DNA of 64,000 bases from OLB11 sp041392835 (GTDB lineage: Bacteria; Bacteroidota; Bacteroidia; Chitinophagales; Chitinophagaceae). A program made the translations under genes and the position numbers. The DNA is taken from positions 1 through 64,000 of the forward strand of contig JAWKLF010000005.1 in NCBI GenBank assembly GCA_041392835.1. The letters run 5' to 3'. Below the pieces are notes generated by a model. The model saw only the letters and a list, made by a program, of their open reading frames with translations, ran no database searches and was not told where the DNA came from. Below are positions 43,955 to 53,159 of the stretch, piece after piece (the first letter of the stretch is position 1; each line of letters begins with the position of its first letter).

Positions 43955-45544
43955 ATGGAAACACAAACACAAAAAGGACATCCTAAAGGCTTGTATTATT
44001 TATTTTTTACTGAAATGTGGGAACGTTTTGGTTACTATCTTATGTTAGGCATATTTGCATTATTTATGTTGGACAGTGCCAACAATGGTGGTATGGGTTT
44101 TGACGCTGCCAAAAAATCGGACATATATGGTACGTATATTGGATTAGTCTATTTGTCGCCTTTTATAGGTGGGTTATTAGCAGACCGTATTTTAGGCTAT
44201 CGCAAATCTATAGTTATAGGTGGTATTTTGATGGCTGCAGGCTATATTTGTTTGGGTCTGCCCAATGGCATCATGTTTTATCCTGCACTATTGCTTATTA
44301 TACTTGGCAATGGTTTTTTCAAGCCCAATATATCTACCTTGGTAGGAAATTTATATAATGATGAGCCTTATAAAAAAAATAAAGACGCTGGGTTCAATAT
44401 ATTTTATATGGGAATTAATATAGGTGCCTTTGTGTGCAACTTTGTTGCAGCTTATATGCGTATTAATTATGGTTGGGGTTATGCATTTTATGCTGCAGGC
44501 GTTGGTATGTTGGTTGGCGTGCTTATTTTTATTTTAGGTACAAAACATATAAAACATGCTGATGTTATAAAGCCAGTTCAGCCAGGCGACATGCCCATGA
44601 GTAAAATTTTATTATCTGTGATCGTACCTATGTTTGTTTTTGGAGCTTTAGGTTGGATGATACCAGGCAATTTGTTTGGAACCGACGCCAATGATGCCTT
44701 TCTTATTGGCTGTTTGCCCGTTATTGGCTTTTTTATATATTTAATGATGAAAGCTAATGATGAAGACAAAAGACCTATTAAGGCCTTACTTTCAGTGTAT
44801 GCATGTATTATAGTGTTTTGGGCTGTATTTCATCAAAATGGAGATGCCTTGACCGTGTGGGCCGAAGATCATACAGACAGAGAAATGCCAGCAGCTGTAG
44901 CTACAGTGGCAGAAAAAGTAAATATGGCTCAGGTAGTTACAAATGCAGGTGCAGCTACTGACGAAAAAAGTGCAAAATATTTTTCTAATTTGCCCAACAA
45001 ACCAGCAGAAGGTCAGTCGCTAAAACTATTTTCGGCTGAGCTCTATCAATCTATCAATCCTTTTTGGGTAGTATTGCTTACGCCTGTTGTAGTAGGCTTT
45101 TTTGGGTGGATGCGAAAACGAGGCAAAGAACCTAATACTGCTATGAAAATAGCATTGGGATTATTGATAACCGCTTTGAGTGCCTTTGTGATGTTTGCAG
45201 CTGTAAAAGCTACCAATATGGAAACGGATAAAGCCAGTAGCTGGTGGCTTATTATGGCTTATGGAGTGATTACAGTAGGAGAATTATGTTTGTCGCCGAT
45301 GGGTTTGTCTTTAGTATCTAAGCTGAGCCCACCACGTATTACAGCCTTAATGATGGGTGGGTTCTTTTTGTCAACCGCTGTAGGAAATAAATTGGCAGGT
45401 ATATTATCGGGTCTTTGGGAAGGCTTTGAAGACAAATCCAATTTCTTCTTAATGAATTTTGCATTAGTTTTTATAGCTTTCTTGGCAATGTTTATGTTGG
45501 TAAAATGGCTTTCCGTTATTATGAAAGAAAAGGGAGTAAACTAA
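43955..45544 (+). CDS. POT/PTR-family proton-coupled oligopeptide transporter
   Basis: This 529-residue MFS protein imports di- or tripeptides with protons. The family motifs are present: EMWERFGYYLMLG in helix 1 (the ExxER-type motif), GGLLADRILGYRKSIVIGG, GNGFFKPNISTLVGNLY, and FNIFYMGINIGAF (PTR2 signature FYxxINxG). About 14 hydrophobic segments can be counted. The region of about residues 310-345 is polar, lying between helices. It ends in a strong terminator. Probable role: using peptides released by the secreted proteases. Confidence 0.95.
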   Translation: METQTQKGHPKGLYYLFFTEMWERFGYYLMLGIFALFMLDSANNGGMGFDAAKKSDIYGTYIGLVYLSPFIGGLLADRILGYRKSIVIGGILMAAGYICLGLPNGIMFYPALLLIILGNGFFKPNISTLVGNLYNDEPYKKNKDAGFNIFYMGINIGAFVCNFVAAYMRINYGWGYAFYAAGVGMLVGVLIFILGTKHIKHADVIKPVQPGDMPMSKILLSVIVPMFVFGALGWMIPGNLFGTDANDAFLIGCLPVIGFFIYLMMKANDEDKRPIKALLSVYACIIVFWAVFHQNGDALTVWAEDHTDREMPAAVATVAEKVNMAQVVTNAGAATDEKSAKYFSNLPNKPAEGQSLKLFSAELYQSINPFWVVLLTPVVVGFFGWMRKRGKEPNTAMKIALGLLITALSAFVMFAAVKATNMETDKASSWWLIMAYGVITVGELCLSPMGLSLVSKLSPPRITALMMGGFFLSTAVGNKLAGILSGLWEGFEDKSNFFLMNFALVFIAFLAMFMLVKWLSVIMKEKGVN

Positions 45545-45924
45545 GAAGGATAAACAAAAATTATAAAGCCGAATTCATTGAATTCGGCTTTTTTTATTTT
45601 TAGATACCAGTTGTGTAATATCGATATTATATCGATTTAGAAAATTACTTTGAGGGTTTGCCAGAGTGTAACCAGAAAGGACTGATTTTATTACCTATAC
45701 CAATCCAATTTCAGAGTATAGAGTTAGGAGAAATTAAATTATCATCGGTAGTCGTTTATGCCTTTAGCGAATGCCAATGCATAATTTGGATTTATACAGA
45801 AAATATAAATATTGAAATTTTAGGCTGTTAAATTTTGAACTTACTCTAAATAATTTTCCGTTAATCGCAAATCAATTGACTTGTTGTGTGCTCGCAGGTA
45901 ATTTTAAGTATTAAATTGAATTAT
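45545..45924. other. Intergenic region between the POT transporter and a T9SS protein gene
   Basis: It holds the transporter terminator at 45565-45598. The rest (about 320 bases) has no supported gene; a short palindrome (AATATCGATATTATATCGATTT) lies around 45617-45638. The next gene's promoter should be within it but no exact TAnnTTTG is seen. Confidence 0.5.
45565..45598 (+). terminator. Terminator of the POT transporter gene
   Basis: AAAGCCGAATT / AATTCGGCTTT stem with a CATTG loop, followed by a T run. Confidence 0.92.
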
Positions 45925-47523
45925 ATGAAAAACTTCAACCTCCTCTCAATACTAATAGTTATATCATCTTATGGCTATTCACAATCCACTACCATAGAAT
46001 ACTTGGATATTAATAATGTTCGAGCTGGAATTCTTTCGCAAGGCGACATGTTTCACGACCCTATTACATTGGCATCCTCTTATGAATTTCCAAAAGGTAC
46101 TGGAAAGCATTCTAATTTTGCACTTGGTCTATGGGTAACGGGTATGGATACAAACAATAGTGTACTGCATGTAAGTGCACAAACCTATAGACAAAAAGGT
46201 TCAGACTATTGGACAGGGCCACTCGATGAAAATAACGCTTATACAATAAGTGCAGTTACTTCAAACAATTGGGATAAAATATGGAAAGTAAATCTATCTA
46301 CGATAGACTCCTTTAAGGCACTTACTACACACACACTTTCTAATACTCCTTTATCCATTTTAACTTGGCCAGCAAAGGGTAATCTTTATGCCAATGGAAA
46401 AAATGGGTTCCAAATACAAGTTTCTCGAGATATGGCTCCCTTTGTAGATGTGAATAATGATAGTATATACAATGCGCTAGATGGAGACTATCCCAAAATA
46501 AAAGGCGAGCAAATGCTTTGGTGGGTATTTAATGACGTAAAACCCCATACAGAATCTGGAGGTGCTATGAGCAAGTTGGAGATACATGCCTCGGCATATG
46601 CATACAATAGTTTGCCAGCCATACAAAATGTAACATTCTATGATTTTTCTATACATTATTTTGATACCATACCACTTCATAATTGCCGTATTTCGATATT
46701 TGACGATGTGGATTTGGGTTATGGATTTGATGATTATGTTGGTTGCGATTCTATACGTAAATTGGCTATAGGGTATAATGGAGACTCAACGGATATTGTG
46801 TATGGATCACAGTTAACCCAGACGGGTTTACTCATACTTAAAAAACCTCTTATTTCATCCCCAACGGGTTCATTTATGACTTATGATAATACGTTTACTT
46901 CTTTTGGAAATCCAACTACAGCAGAACACTATTATTTGTTAGCAAGATCCAAATGGCATGATAGTACCCAACTAACTAATGCATGCAATGGATATTCAGC
47001 AGGAACTGCTATAAATTATGCCTTTTACGATGATCCAAGCATAATTGGTGGAGTGAGTGAAAGAGCGTGTAATCATCAACCTAATGATAGAAGATTCATC
47101 CTTAGCACAGGAGATCTTACTATGCTGCCAAATAATACCTATGAAATTCAAATCGCCGTTTTAAACACTCCTTTAGGTTCATCTAACTTGACATTCACTG
47201 CAATTAGAGATTTAGCAGATAGTGTTTTTCTTTATTCTTCGGGTTGCAGTAATATTAGTACTCCTGATGCCGTATTCTATTATACCCCATCAAGTTCAAA
47301 TATGACCATGTATCCTAATCCTATACTGGATAATTTTACAATTCAAAGTGATTCCTTTATAAAAGAAGGGAAGGTAGAAATCGTAAATAGTTTAGGCCAA
47401 ATAATTTATGTCCATACCCTACAAAATTCAATACAAATTGACACGCACAGTTGGAGCAAAGGAATTTATTATGTAAAAGTTTATGCTGATGGCGAGTTAA
47501 TAAAAAGGACTTTAGTTAAATAA
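45925..47523 (+). CDS. T9SS-secreted protein of unknown function
   Basis: This 532-residue exported protein begins MKNFNLLSILIVISSYGYSQS (signal peptide) at the ATG at 45925; the open frame extends 13 codons further up from a GTG, which I discard. The body is beta-rich, with FVDVNNDSIYNALDGDYPKIKGEQMLWWVFND, a calcium-loop-like DxNxD segment that I recall from other large Bacteroidota surface proteins. The C-terminus is a type A T9SS sorting domain (MTMYPNPILDNFTIQ ... GIYYVKVYADGELIKRTLVK). No enzyme motif found. Confidence 0.85.
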   Translation: MKNFNLLSILIVISSYGYSQSTTIEYLDINNVRAGILSQGDMFHDPITLASSYEFPKGTGKHSNFALGLWVTGMDTNNSVLHVSAQTYRQKGSDYWTGPLDENNAYTISAVTSNNWDKIWKVNLSTIDSFKALTTHTLSNTPLSILTWPAKGNLYANGKNGFQIQVSRDMAPFVDVNNDSIYNALDGDYPKIKGEQMLWWVFNDVKPHTESGGAMSKLEIHASAYAYNSLPAIQNVTFYDFSIHYFDTIPLHNCRISIFDDVDLGYGFDDYVGCDSIRKLAIGYNGDSTDIVYGSQLTQTGLLILKKPLISSPTGSFMTYDNTFTSFGNPTTAEHYYLLARSKWHDSTQLTNACNGYSAGTAINYAFYDDPSIIGGVSERACNHQPNDRRFILSTGDLTMLPNNTYEIQIAVLNTPLGSSNLTFTAIRDLADSVFLYSSGCSNISTPDAVFYYTPSSSNMTMYPNPILDNFTIQSDSFIKEGKVEIVNSLGQIIYVHTLQNSIQIDTHSWSKGIYYVKVYADGELIKRTLVK

Positions 47524-47560
47524 AATTAACATAGACAAACCACATGGCTAAAAGTTGCGA

Positions 47561-47679
47561 TTAATACCATCTTAAATTGGTTCAGACCAATCTTTAGAGT
47601 GGTTTATACAGATGTTATCTCGAGTGCATTCGGAATTAAGACCATTATTGTCCCTTATAGCAGTATATCGGTATAATTT
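47561..47679. repeat. Intergenic repeat, copy C (long form)
   Basis: It starts TTAATACC and ends CGGTATAA, so the ends form an inverted repeat. A hairpin ATTGGTTCAGACCAAT lies near the left end. The reverse complement aligns with copy B (30833-30945) over nearly its length and its centre with copy A (3537-3614), including the shared CGAATGCACTCG. No coding frame. Confidence 0.65.
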
Positions 47680-47729
47680 AGGCGTATTTTTTTCTCAATA
47701 AAAATCATCTACAAAGAATAGTCGAGTAA

Positions 47730-47760
47730 AAAAAAGGCCATCCCATAGGACAGCCTTTTT
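47730..47760 (-). terminator. Bidirectional terminator between converging T9SS genes
   Basis: Interrupted stem AAAGGC-TCC / GGA-GCCTTT with A8 on one side and T5 on the other. It lies 21 bases downstream of the minus-strand gene and probably terminates both converging units. Confidence 0.8.
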
Positions 47761-47780
47761 AGTGTATTTTAAAAAATTAA

Positions 47781-49461
47781 TTAGTGAGCAACAGAAACTT
47801 TGTGAGTTGCAGTTTCGTTTGCTGATTTAATTGTCAAATTGTAAATACCATTAGCTAAACCTTTAGTATTGATTTTTTCACTAATGTGATTTCCGTTTGC
47901 AGTTGTAGTATAAACAACTTTGCCAGCAAAATCAGTAAGCGTAATAGTTGTTTCAGCAGTTGCATTTTCAACTGAAACAGTTACAAAATCATTAGCAGGG
48001 TTAGGGTAAATAGCAATATCACTTCTTTCAGGATTTGGTATCACACCTTCAGGTCTAAATCCAGTATTCTCTGTTATTTGTGGGTTGTTAAGGCATAAAT
48101 CAACACAAGATTTACATTCAGAAATGATTTTTTTTGTGGGGAAATCATCAGGATTATTTGTATTGCAAACTATCTCAAAGGTTTTTTTGTGGCAAACGGT
48201 GGCTGAATTTGTACTAAAAAATGAGATAAGTAACGGAGGTGTTGTAAAGGTTGTTGAAGAATTAATAGCAGAATATATATTTGAATTAGTATATTGTAGT
48301 GTATTTTGTGGAGGAAAGCAATCAACATCCCATGTGTCCGTAACTATTATTGAGGGGGGGCTATTTTGATTGCATAAGCTAGGATTCATCAAGCTAGAAA
48401 TATAATTAACTAGATTATTATTACTATTATCTTGAAATGAATACAAAAATTCACTAGGAGGGATATTATTAAATTTAGTATTAGTATAAATATTAAAATT
48501 TGCATCACAATTTGAGCCCCCTTCTTTATTTAATGCATCAATATCTAATTGATATAAAAGACAAATTTCCTGACAGACAGTACAATTTAATAATAATTCC
48601 TTATTTCCTATTTTGGGATCTCCATTAGCCAAGTATCCAGTTATACAAGCATTATAAATATTTTTAGTATGACAAATATTCCAGTAGCCGTTCATTGAGT
48701 TTTGGTAATTATGATTTGGTTTAACACTTTGCTGATATGATGAATTTAATGTTGGGTTATTTAATGTAGTGTATAGTATTTCTGTTGTGCCATCACCATA
48801 TTCCCATATATCCTCTATTAATAATGTTTGACTATTTGTGGTACTACCATACGATTCACAAGGGCTCAGGGAGTTACTGTATGCATCTAATATTTGTTGG
48901 GAAGAATTCGAAATATCAACATCTGAAAAAGTGATATTAGTAAAGTTATTAGGAGTTGTTAGGTTTGAAGTGTTATATGAATAAGTAAAATCGCCAATAC
49001 AGTTCCCTAATTCAGAATAGCAGTAACTAGCTGCTACTTTTGGTCTTGGAGGTGGGCAACTTCCATAACCTGTCCAAGTACAGCCTCCACCAGTCATCCC
49101 ATATGTACCAAGTTCAAATTTCAGAAAAGGGGGGGGCTGATTATTTAAAGTAGGGTTTAATAACTCATTCATAACCTGAGGGAATTGAGTAATATTATAA
49201 TAAATATCAATACAACCAAATTTTGGGCTACATAAATTTGAACTAGGTTTTATATACGCTATTGGGATAAGTAGAGTAGTGTCAATCTCTGGCGAAAGGT
49301 GGGCTGGAGGATTTGGTCCACCACAATATGTAAATCTAATATATGTTTGATTATTGGTTAAGTCTTTATATACGCAAAAATCACAATAACCTACATTTAT
49401 ATCACTGTAAGAAGGAGTAGCAGCTAAAAAGAAGCATGAAAGATAGTATTAGGTTTTTCAT
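47781..49461 (-). CDS. Cysteine-rich T9SS-secreted protein, frameshifted in the signal peptide
   Basis: The unbroken frame (47781-49172, 463 codons) has no signal peptide, but the same frame stays open upstream to about 49431 and encodes a plausible continuation (for example GYCDFCVYKDL). In the neighbouring frame an ATG at 49461 starts MKNLILSFMLLF, a signal peptide, then a stop. A one-base indel in the A5/T5 homopolymer at 49426-49430 joins them into a 559-residue protein with signal MKNLILSFMLLLAATPSYS. A promoter lies at 49479-49486. The C-terminus is a type A T9SS sorting domain (IAIYPNPANDFVTV...). The middle contains two related cysteine-rich segments (CQEICLLYQ, CKSCVDLCL). Function unknown; the frameshift is either real or a sequencing error. 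Confidence 0.75.
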
Positions 49462-49478
49462 AGTAAAAAGTTTTATAA

Positions 49479-49486
49479 CAAAGGTA
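49479..49486 (-). promoter_or_regulatory. -7 promoter element of the cysteine-rich T9SS gene
   Basis: The minus strand reads TACCTTTG (TAnnTTTG) 17 bases before the ATG at 49461. The position supports the reconstructed upstream start. Confidence 0.55.
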
Positions 49487-49616
49487 ATAAAAAAAAGATA
49501 ACTCTTTGACAAATTTTAACATTGATGTAATATAACCATTAAATAAGCTCTAAAAAATATTCATTCGAATCCTTTTTTTATTATCTTTACAAATTACATT
49601 AAAATTTTATACTAAA

Positions 49617-51518
49617 ATGAAAAAACTTTTACTTTCTGTTTTTAGTGCTCTGTTGTTAAGCACTAATGCAAACAGCCAAATTATTTGGCAAGAAGACTTT
49701 GAAACAACTACTGGTACTGCTATCCCAGCAACTATGTCGCAAACTACATTAGCTACAGATGGCGGTTTCAAAAGTGGTACTGGTGCTTCTTTATCATCAA
49801 CTTCATTTGATATTCCAGAACATACAAGAATTCTTGCAACAAACGATGATGGATGTAATTGCAATAAAAGTGCAGATATTTTAAATACACCTTCTTTTAG
49901 CTTAACAGGTTTTTCGTCAAATGTTTATTTGCAATTTGATGCACTATATTACAAAGGAACGTACAATAATGTTCCAGAAACAGCAGAAGTTCTATACTCA
50001 ACAAATGGTGGAACTACTTGGACATCATTGTATACTTTTAATACAGGTAGTGCTTCTTGGCAAACAATTGCAGTGCCTTTAACACCAGTTTTAGGTCAGG
50101 CAAATGTTCAATTAGCATTTAAATATAATGATGGGGGTGATTGGTTATTTGGATTGGCTTTAGACAATATAAAAGTGCTTGTTCCGCCTTCAAAAGATGT
50201 AGCAGTAACTAATGCTTACCCAACTGGACGTTATATACCTACAAATCCTCAATTTCAAGCAAGATTTACTACATTTGGACTTGACCCAGTAAGTTCTGTG
50301 ACTTTAATGTATCAAATGGGAGCTTCAGCACCCGTTTCTCAAACATTTAATTTTGCGACACCATTAAACTTCACAAATTCTCAATTAGTTACATTTAATC
50401 CTGCTGCATTAACCCCAGGAGCTCAAAATAATTTCAAAGTTTGGGTAACAAATATTAATGGCACTGGTCCTGATGCTGTAAACTATAATGATACTGCTAC
50501 CTATACAGGCCAAGTAAACGTTGCATTTCAAACAACTAATAGAAATGTATTAGTAGAAGAATTCACTTCTTCTACATGTGCTCCTTGTGCAAGTTTAAAC
50601 GTTACTTTTGATCCACTATTAGAAGCAAATACGCCTAATACTGGAGGACAGTTTAATGTTGTAAAATATCAAATGAACTGGCCTGCACCTGGAAATGACC
50701 CAAGCTATAATCCTGATGGTGCTACAAGAAGAGCATTTTATGGAGTAAATGGTATTCCATTTGTTGTTTTAAATGGTACTTCTAGTATGCCAAGTAAAAC
50801 TCAAGGTGCTATCGATTCTGCAAAAGCAATTCCTGCATTTGCTAATATTGTTGCGTCTGTAACAAGATCAGGCACAACTTATACAGGTACTGCTACGGTA
50901 ACTCCATATGTTACAATTGCATCTGGATCAAATTTAGTTCTATACCAAAGTTTTAATCAAAAATTTTATAACTACCCTGGTGCAACAACTTCTCAAAAAG
51001 AATACCATCATGCTATGAGAAAAATGATGCCAAATGGTAATGGTAAAGCATTCTCAAGTGTTACCAATGGCACTCCTATCAATGAATCAGCTAACTACAC
51101 CTTTAATACTGTTGCTACTCCAACTCAAGGTAGCTATGACATGTGGTCAACTACTGAAGGTAAAGTAGAATATGTAGTATTCTTACAAGATACTGTTTCA
51201 GGCGAAATTTTACAATCGGCTTCTGGAAATATTTCAGTAGGAATAGTTGAATTAGAAGATAATCAATCAATAGGTACTTATCCAAATCCTGCAAACGAAT
51301 ATGTAGTTATTGCTACAAAATTAAAGGAAGAAATGAATATCTCTTTGTCGATTATTGATATGAATGGAAGAGTTGTTTATAGAAAAGAAAATTCTACTTT
51401 GAAAGCAGGTCAACAAGAACTAACTGTAGATACTAAAAGTTTTGCTACAGGAGCTTATCAAATTGTTATACAAACTCCTAAGGGGAATTTGTATGATAAA
51501 ATGATTATTCGGCATTAA
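49617..51518 (+). CDS. Omp28-like T9SS-secreted thioredoxin-fold protein
   Basis: This 633-residue exported protein has a signal peptide (about 1-20, ending NSQ), an N-terminal beta-sandwich or lectin-like region (about 20-195), and an Omp28-related domain (about 310-500) with NVLVEEFTSSTCAPC, a CAPC thioredoxin-like redox motif. The C-terminus is a type A T9SS sorting domain (IGTYPNPANEYVVIA ... YDKMIIRH). It probably acts on the outer surface; whether it is redox-active is not shown. It is monocistronic with its own terminator. Confidence 0.88.
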   Translation: MKKLLLSVFSALLLSTNANSQIIWQEDFETTTGTAIPATMSQTTLATDGGFKSGTGASLSSTSFDIPEHTRILATNDDGCNCNKSADILNTPSFSLTGFSSNVYLQFDALYYKGTYNNVPETAEVLYSTNGGTTWTSLYTFNTGSASWQTIAVPLTPVLGQANVQLAFKYNDGGDWLFGLALDNIKVLVPPSKDVAVTNAYPTGRYIPTNPQFQARFTTFGLDPVSSVTLMYQMGASAPVSQTFNFATPLNFTNSQLVTFNPAALTPGAQNNFKVWVTNINGTGPDAVNYNDTATYTGQVNVAFQTTNRNVLVEEFTSSTCAPCASLNVTFDPLLEANTPNTGGQFNVVKYQMNWPAPGNDPSYNPDGATRRAFYGVNGIPFVVLNGTSSMPSKTQGAIDSAKAIPAFANIVASVTRSGTTYTGTATVTPYVTIASGSNLVLYQSFNQKFYNYPGATTSQKEYHHAMRKMMPNGNGKAFSSVTNGTPINESANYTFNTVATPTQGSYDMWSTTEGKVEYVVFLQDTVSGEILQSASGNISVGIVELEDNQSIGTYPNPANEYVVIATKLKEEMNISLSIIDMNGRVVYRKENSTLKAGQQELTVDTKSFATGAYQIVIQTPKGNLYDKMIIRH

Positions 51519-51538
51519 TTTTAATCCATCAATTTATA

Positions 51539-51570
51539 ATAGGCTATTCATTGAATAGCCTATTTTTTTT
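51539..51570 (+). terminator. Terminator of the Omp28-like gene
   Basis: ATAGGCTATTC / GAATAGCCTAT stem followed by T8. Confidence 0.95.
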
Positions 51571-51611
51571 ACCATTTTTTCGTAGTTAATTTCCCCAGTT
51601 AACATTATTTA

Positions 51612-51646
51612 ACTGTTTTCCACAGTAATTTCACAGCTTATACAGT
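51612..51646. promoter_or_regulatory. Cluster of ACAG/ACTGT motifs upstream of mraZ
   Basis: The inverted pair ACTGT...ACAGT (51612-51626) is followed by further ACAG copies at 51633 and 51642, about one helical turn apart. A TTTTCCACA 9-mer (51616-51624) lies inside it, as in some DnaA boxes. This may be a regulator or DnaA binding area; unproven. Confidence 0.3.
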
Positions 51647-51699
51647 TAGGATACATGCAATTCTTCTGAAACAACTGAAAATACTGCATTTTTTAAATG

Positions 51700-51737
51700 T
51701 GCATAAGAAAAATGCAAAAAAATGCAAGTTTGTGCAA
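51700..51737 (+). promoter_or_regulatory. Phased TGCAA repeats, candidate MraZ operator
   Basis: TGCAA occurs at 51713, 51723 and 51733 with exactly 10-bp spacing (TGCAA-N5 three times); related TGCA copies lie at 51685 and 51700. The three-fold 5-bp box with 5-bp spacer is the same geometry as the E. coli MraZ operator (TGGGN repeats), and the array covers the region just upstream of the mraZ -7 element. Confidence 0.6.
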
Positions 51738-51744
51738 GTTTTAA

Positions 51745-51752
51745 TATATTTG
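51745..51752 (+). promoter_or_regulatory. -7 promoter element of the dcw cluster
   Basis: TATATTTG matches TAnnTTTG and lies 22 bases before the mraZ ATG, immediately downstream of the TGCAA array. Confidence 0.6.
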
Positions 51753-51774
51753 TGTTCAAGTATACACAATTTGC

Positions 51775-52239
51775 ATGTTAGACTGGTTTTCACATAATGA
51801 ATTAACGGTAGATTCTCGAGGTAGAATTACGATACCCGTTTCTGTGCAAAAAAAGATAGGCGAGGACAAAAAGTATTTCATGATCAAAATGGGTTATGAA
51901 GGATCCGTACAACTCTTTACTATGGACTTGTGGGAAAAAGAGTATGAACGCATGGCAAAAAGTCATTTTGAAAATTCTAAAGACAGAAATTTTCTTAGAC
52001 ATTTTACCTACGGGATAAATCAAGTAGAAATGGACGCAGCTGGTAAGATACTAATACCTGCTGTATTGAGAGAAAAAGCAAATCTTAATGATAAAGTGGT
52101 GCTTACTTGGCAATTCAGATATTTTGAAATATGGAATAAGGAAGCACATGATAAATTCCACTCAGATGATTACAACTTAGAGCAAACAAGCGATGAAATT
52201 TTTGCTCGAAATAATGCTGATAAAAAATCCAATGAATAA
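51775..52239 (+). CDS. mraZ: Transcriptional regulator MraZ
   Basis: This 154-residue DNA-binding protein is built from two SpoVT-AbrB-like MraZ repeats. Repeat 1 (VDSRGRITIPVSVQKKIG, around residues 10-27) and repeat 2 (MDAAGKILIPAVLREKANL, around 84-102) each have the conserved D-x-x-G-R/K-I-x-I-P core. It heads the dcw cluster and, by analogy, represses its own promoter; phased TGCAA repeats lie upstream. The stop overlaps the rsmH start by 8 bases. Confidence 0.95.
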   Translation: MLDWFSHNELTVDSRGRITIPVSVQKKIGEDKKYFMIKMGYEGSVQLFTMDLWEKEYERMAKSHFENSKDRNFLRHFTYGINQVEMDAAGKILIPAVLREKANLNDKVVLTWQFRYFEIWNKEAHDKFHSDDYNLEQTSDEIFARNNADKKSNE

Positions 52240-53140
52240 GGAAATTTTTTATCACGAACCAGTTCTTTTACATGAATGTATCGAAGGTCTTTCGATAAAA
52301 CCCAATGGCACCTATCTTGATGCTACATTTGGAGGGGGCGGGCATAGCAGAGCTATTTTGAGCCATCTCAATACTGATGGCAAATTGATTGTATTTGACC
52401 AAGATGCCGATGCCAGACAAAATGTTCCGGATGATGATAGAATACTTTTTGTACCAGAAAATTTTCGCTATGCAGCTCGTTTTGTTCGTTTGTATCGCAT
52501 AGGTAAAATTGATGGCGTTCTTGCCGATTTAGGTGTTAGCTCACATCAATTTGATACCGCACATAGAGGTTTTTCAACACGCTTTGATGCTCAATTGGAT
52601 ATGCGTATGGATGCTAGACAAGTTAAAACAGCAGCACATATCTTAAAAGAGTATAGCGAGCAAGATTTGAAAAATATGTTTGAGCAATATGGTGAAATTA
52701 CCAATGCAAAAATCTTGGCCAAACAACTTGTACAAGTGCGACAAGCTACTCAAATACAAACTATCCAACAGTTTAAACAAGCCATCGAAAATTGTGTTTA
52801 TGGCAATCCAAATAAATATTGGGCTCAGGTTTTTCAGGCATTGCGCATAGAACTCAACGAAGAGCTTATTGTACTACAAGAGTTTTTGGAAACCATTACC
52901 CCTTGTTTAGCACCACAAGCGCGTCTTTGCGTAATCACCTTTCACTCATTAGAAGACAGAATAGTGAAACAATGGATAAAAAATCCAAACAAAGAAATAC
53001 CCCATGTGCTTCAAAAAATCAAAACACAAGAACATACATTCAAAACGATAACTAAAAAACCCATTACTGCAACAGATAATGAATTAAAAAGTAACCCAAG
53101 ATCCAGAAGTGCCAAATTAAGAGTAGCAGAATATATATAA
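52232..53140 (+). CDS. rsmH: 16S rRNA (cytosine1402-N4)-methyltransferase
   Basis: RsmH (MraW) methylates the N4 of C1402 of 16S rRNA using SAM. The 302-residue protein starts MNKEIFYHEPVLLHECIEGL and has the SAM site DATFGGGGHSRAIL, ADLGVSSHQFD and RMDARQ, and the C-terminal IVKQWIKNP and NPRSRSAKLRVAEYI. I chose the ATG at 52232 since HEPVLL near the N-terminus is standard; the open frame extends 13 codons upstream. The start overlaps the mraZ stop. Confidence 0.95.
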   Translation: MNKEIFYHEPVLLHECIEGLSIKPNGTYLDATFGGGGHSRAILSHLNTDGKLIVFDQDADARQNVPDDDRILFVPENFRYAARFVRLYRIGKIDGVLADLGVSSHQFDTAHRGFSTRFDAQLDMRMDARQVKTAAHILKEYSEQDLKNMFEQYGEITNAKILAKQLVQVRQATQIQTIQQFKQAIENCVYGNPNKYWAQVFQALRIELNEELIVLQEFLETITPCLAPQARLCVITFHSLEDRIVKQWIKNPNKEIPHVLQKIKTQEHTFKTITKKPITATDNELKSNPRSRSAKLRVAEYI

Positions 53141-53159
53141 CATACATAACAACATAAAC

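Noticed and set aside
45617..45638. AATATCGATATTATATCGATTT palindrome after the POT terminator
   Set aside because: Short AT-rich palindromes are expected by chance here, and no copy or regulatory context was found.
52193..52231. Upstream ATG giving a longer RsmH
   Set aside because: The extension overlaps mraZ, has no family counterpart, and the ATG at 52232 gives the standard N-terminus.
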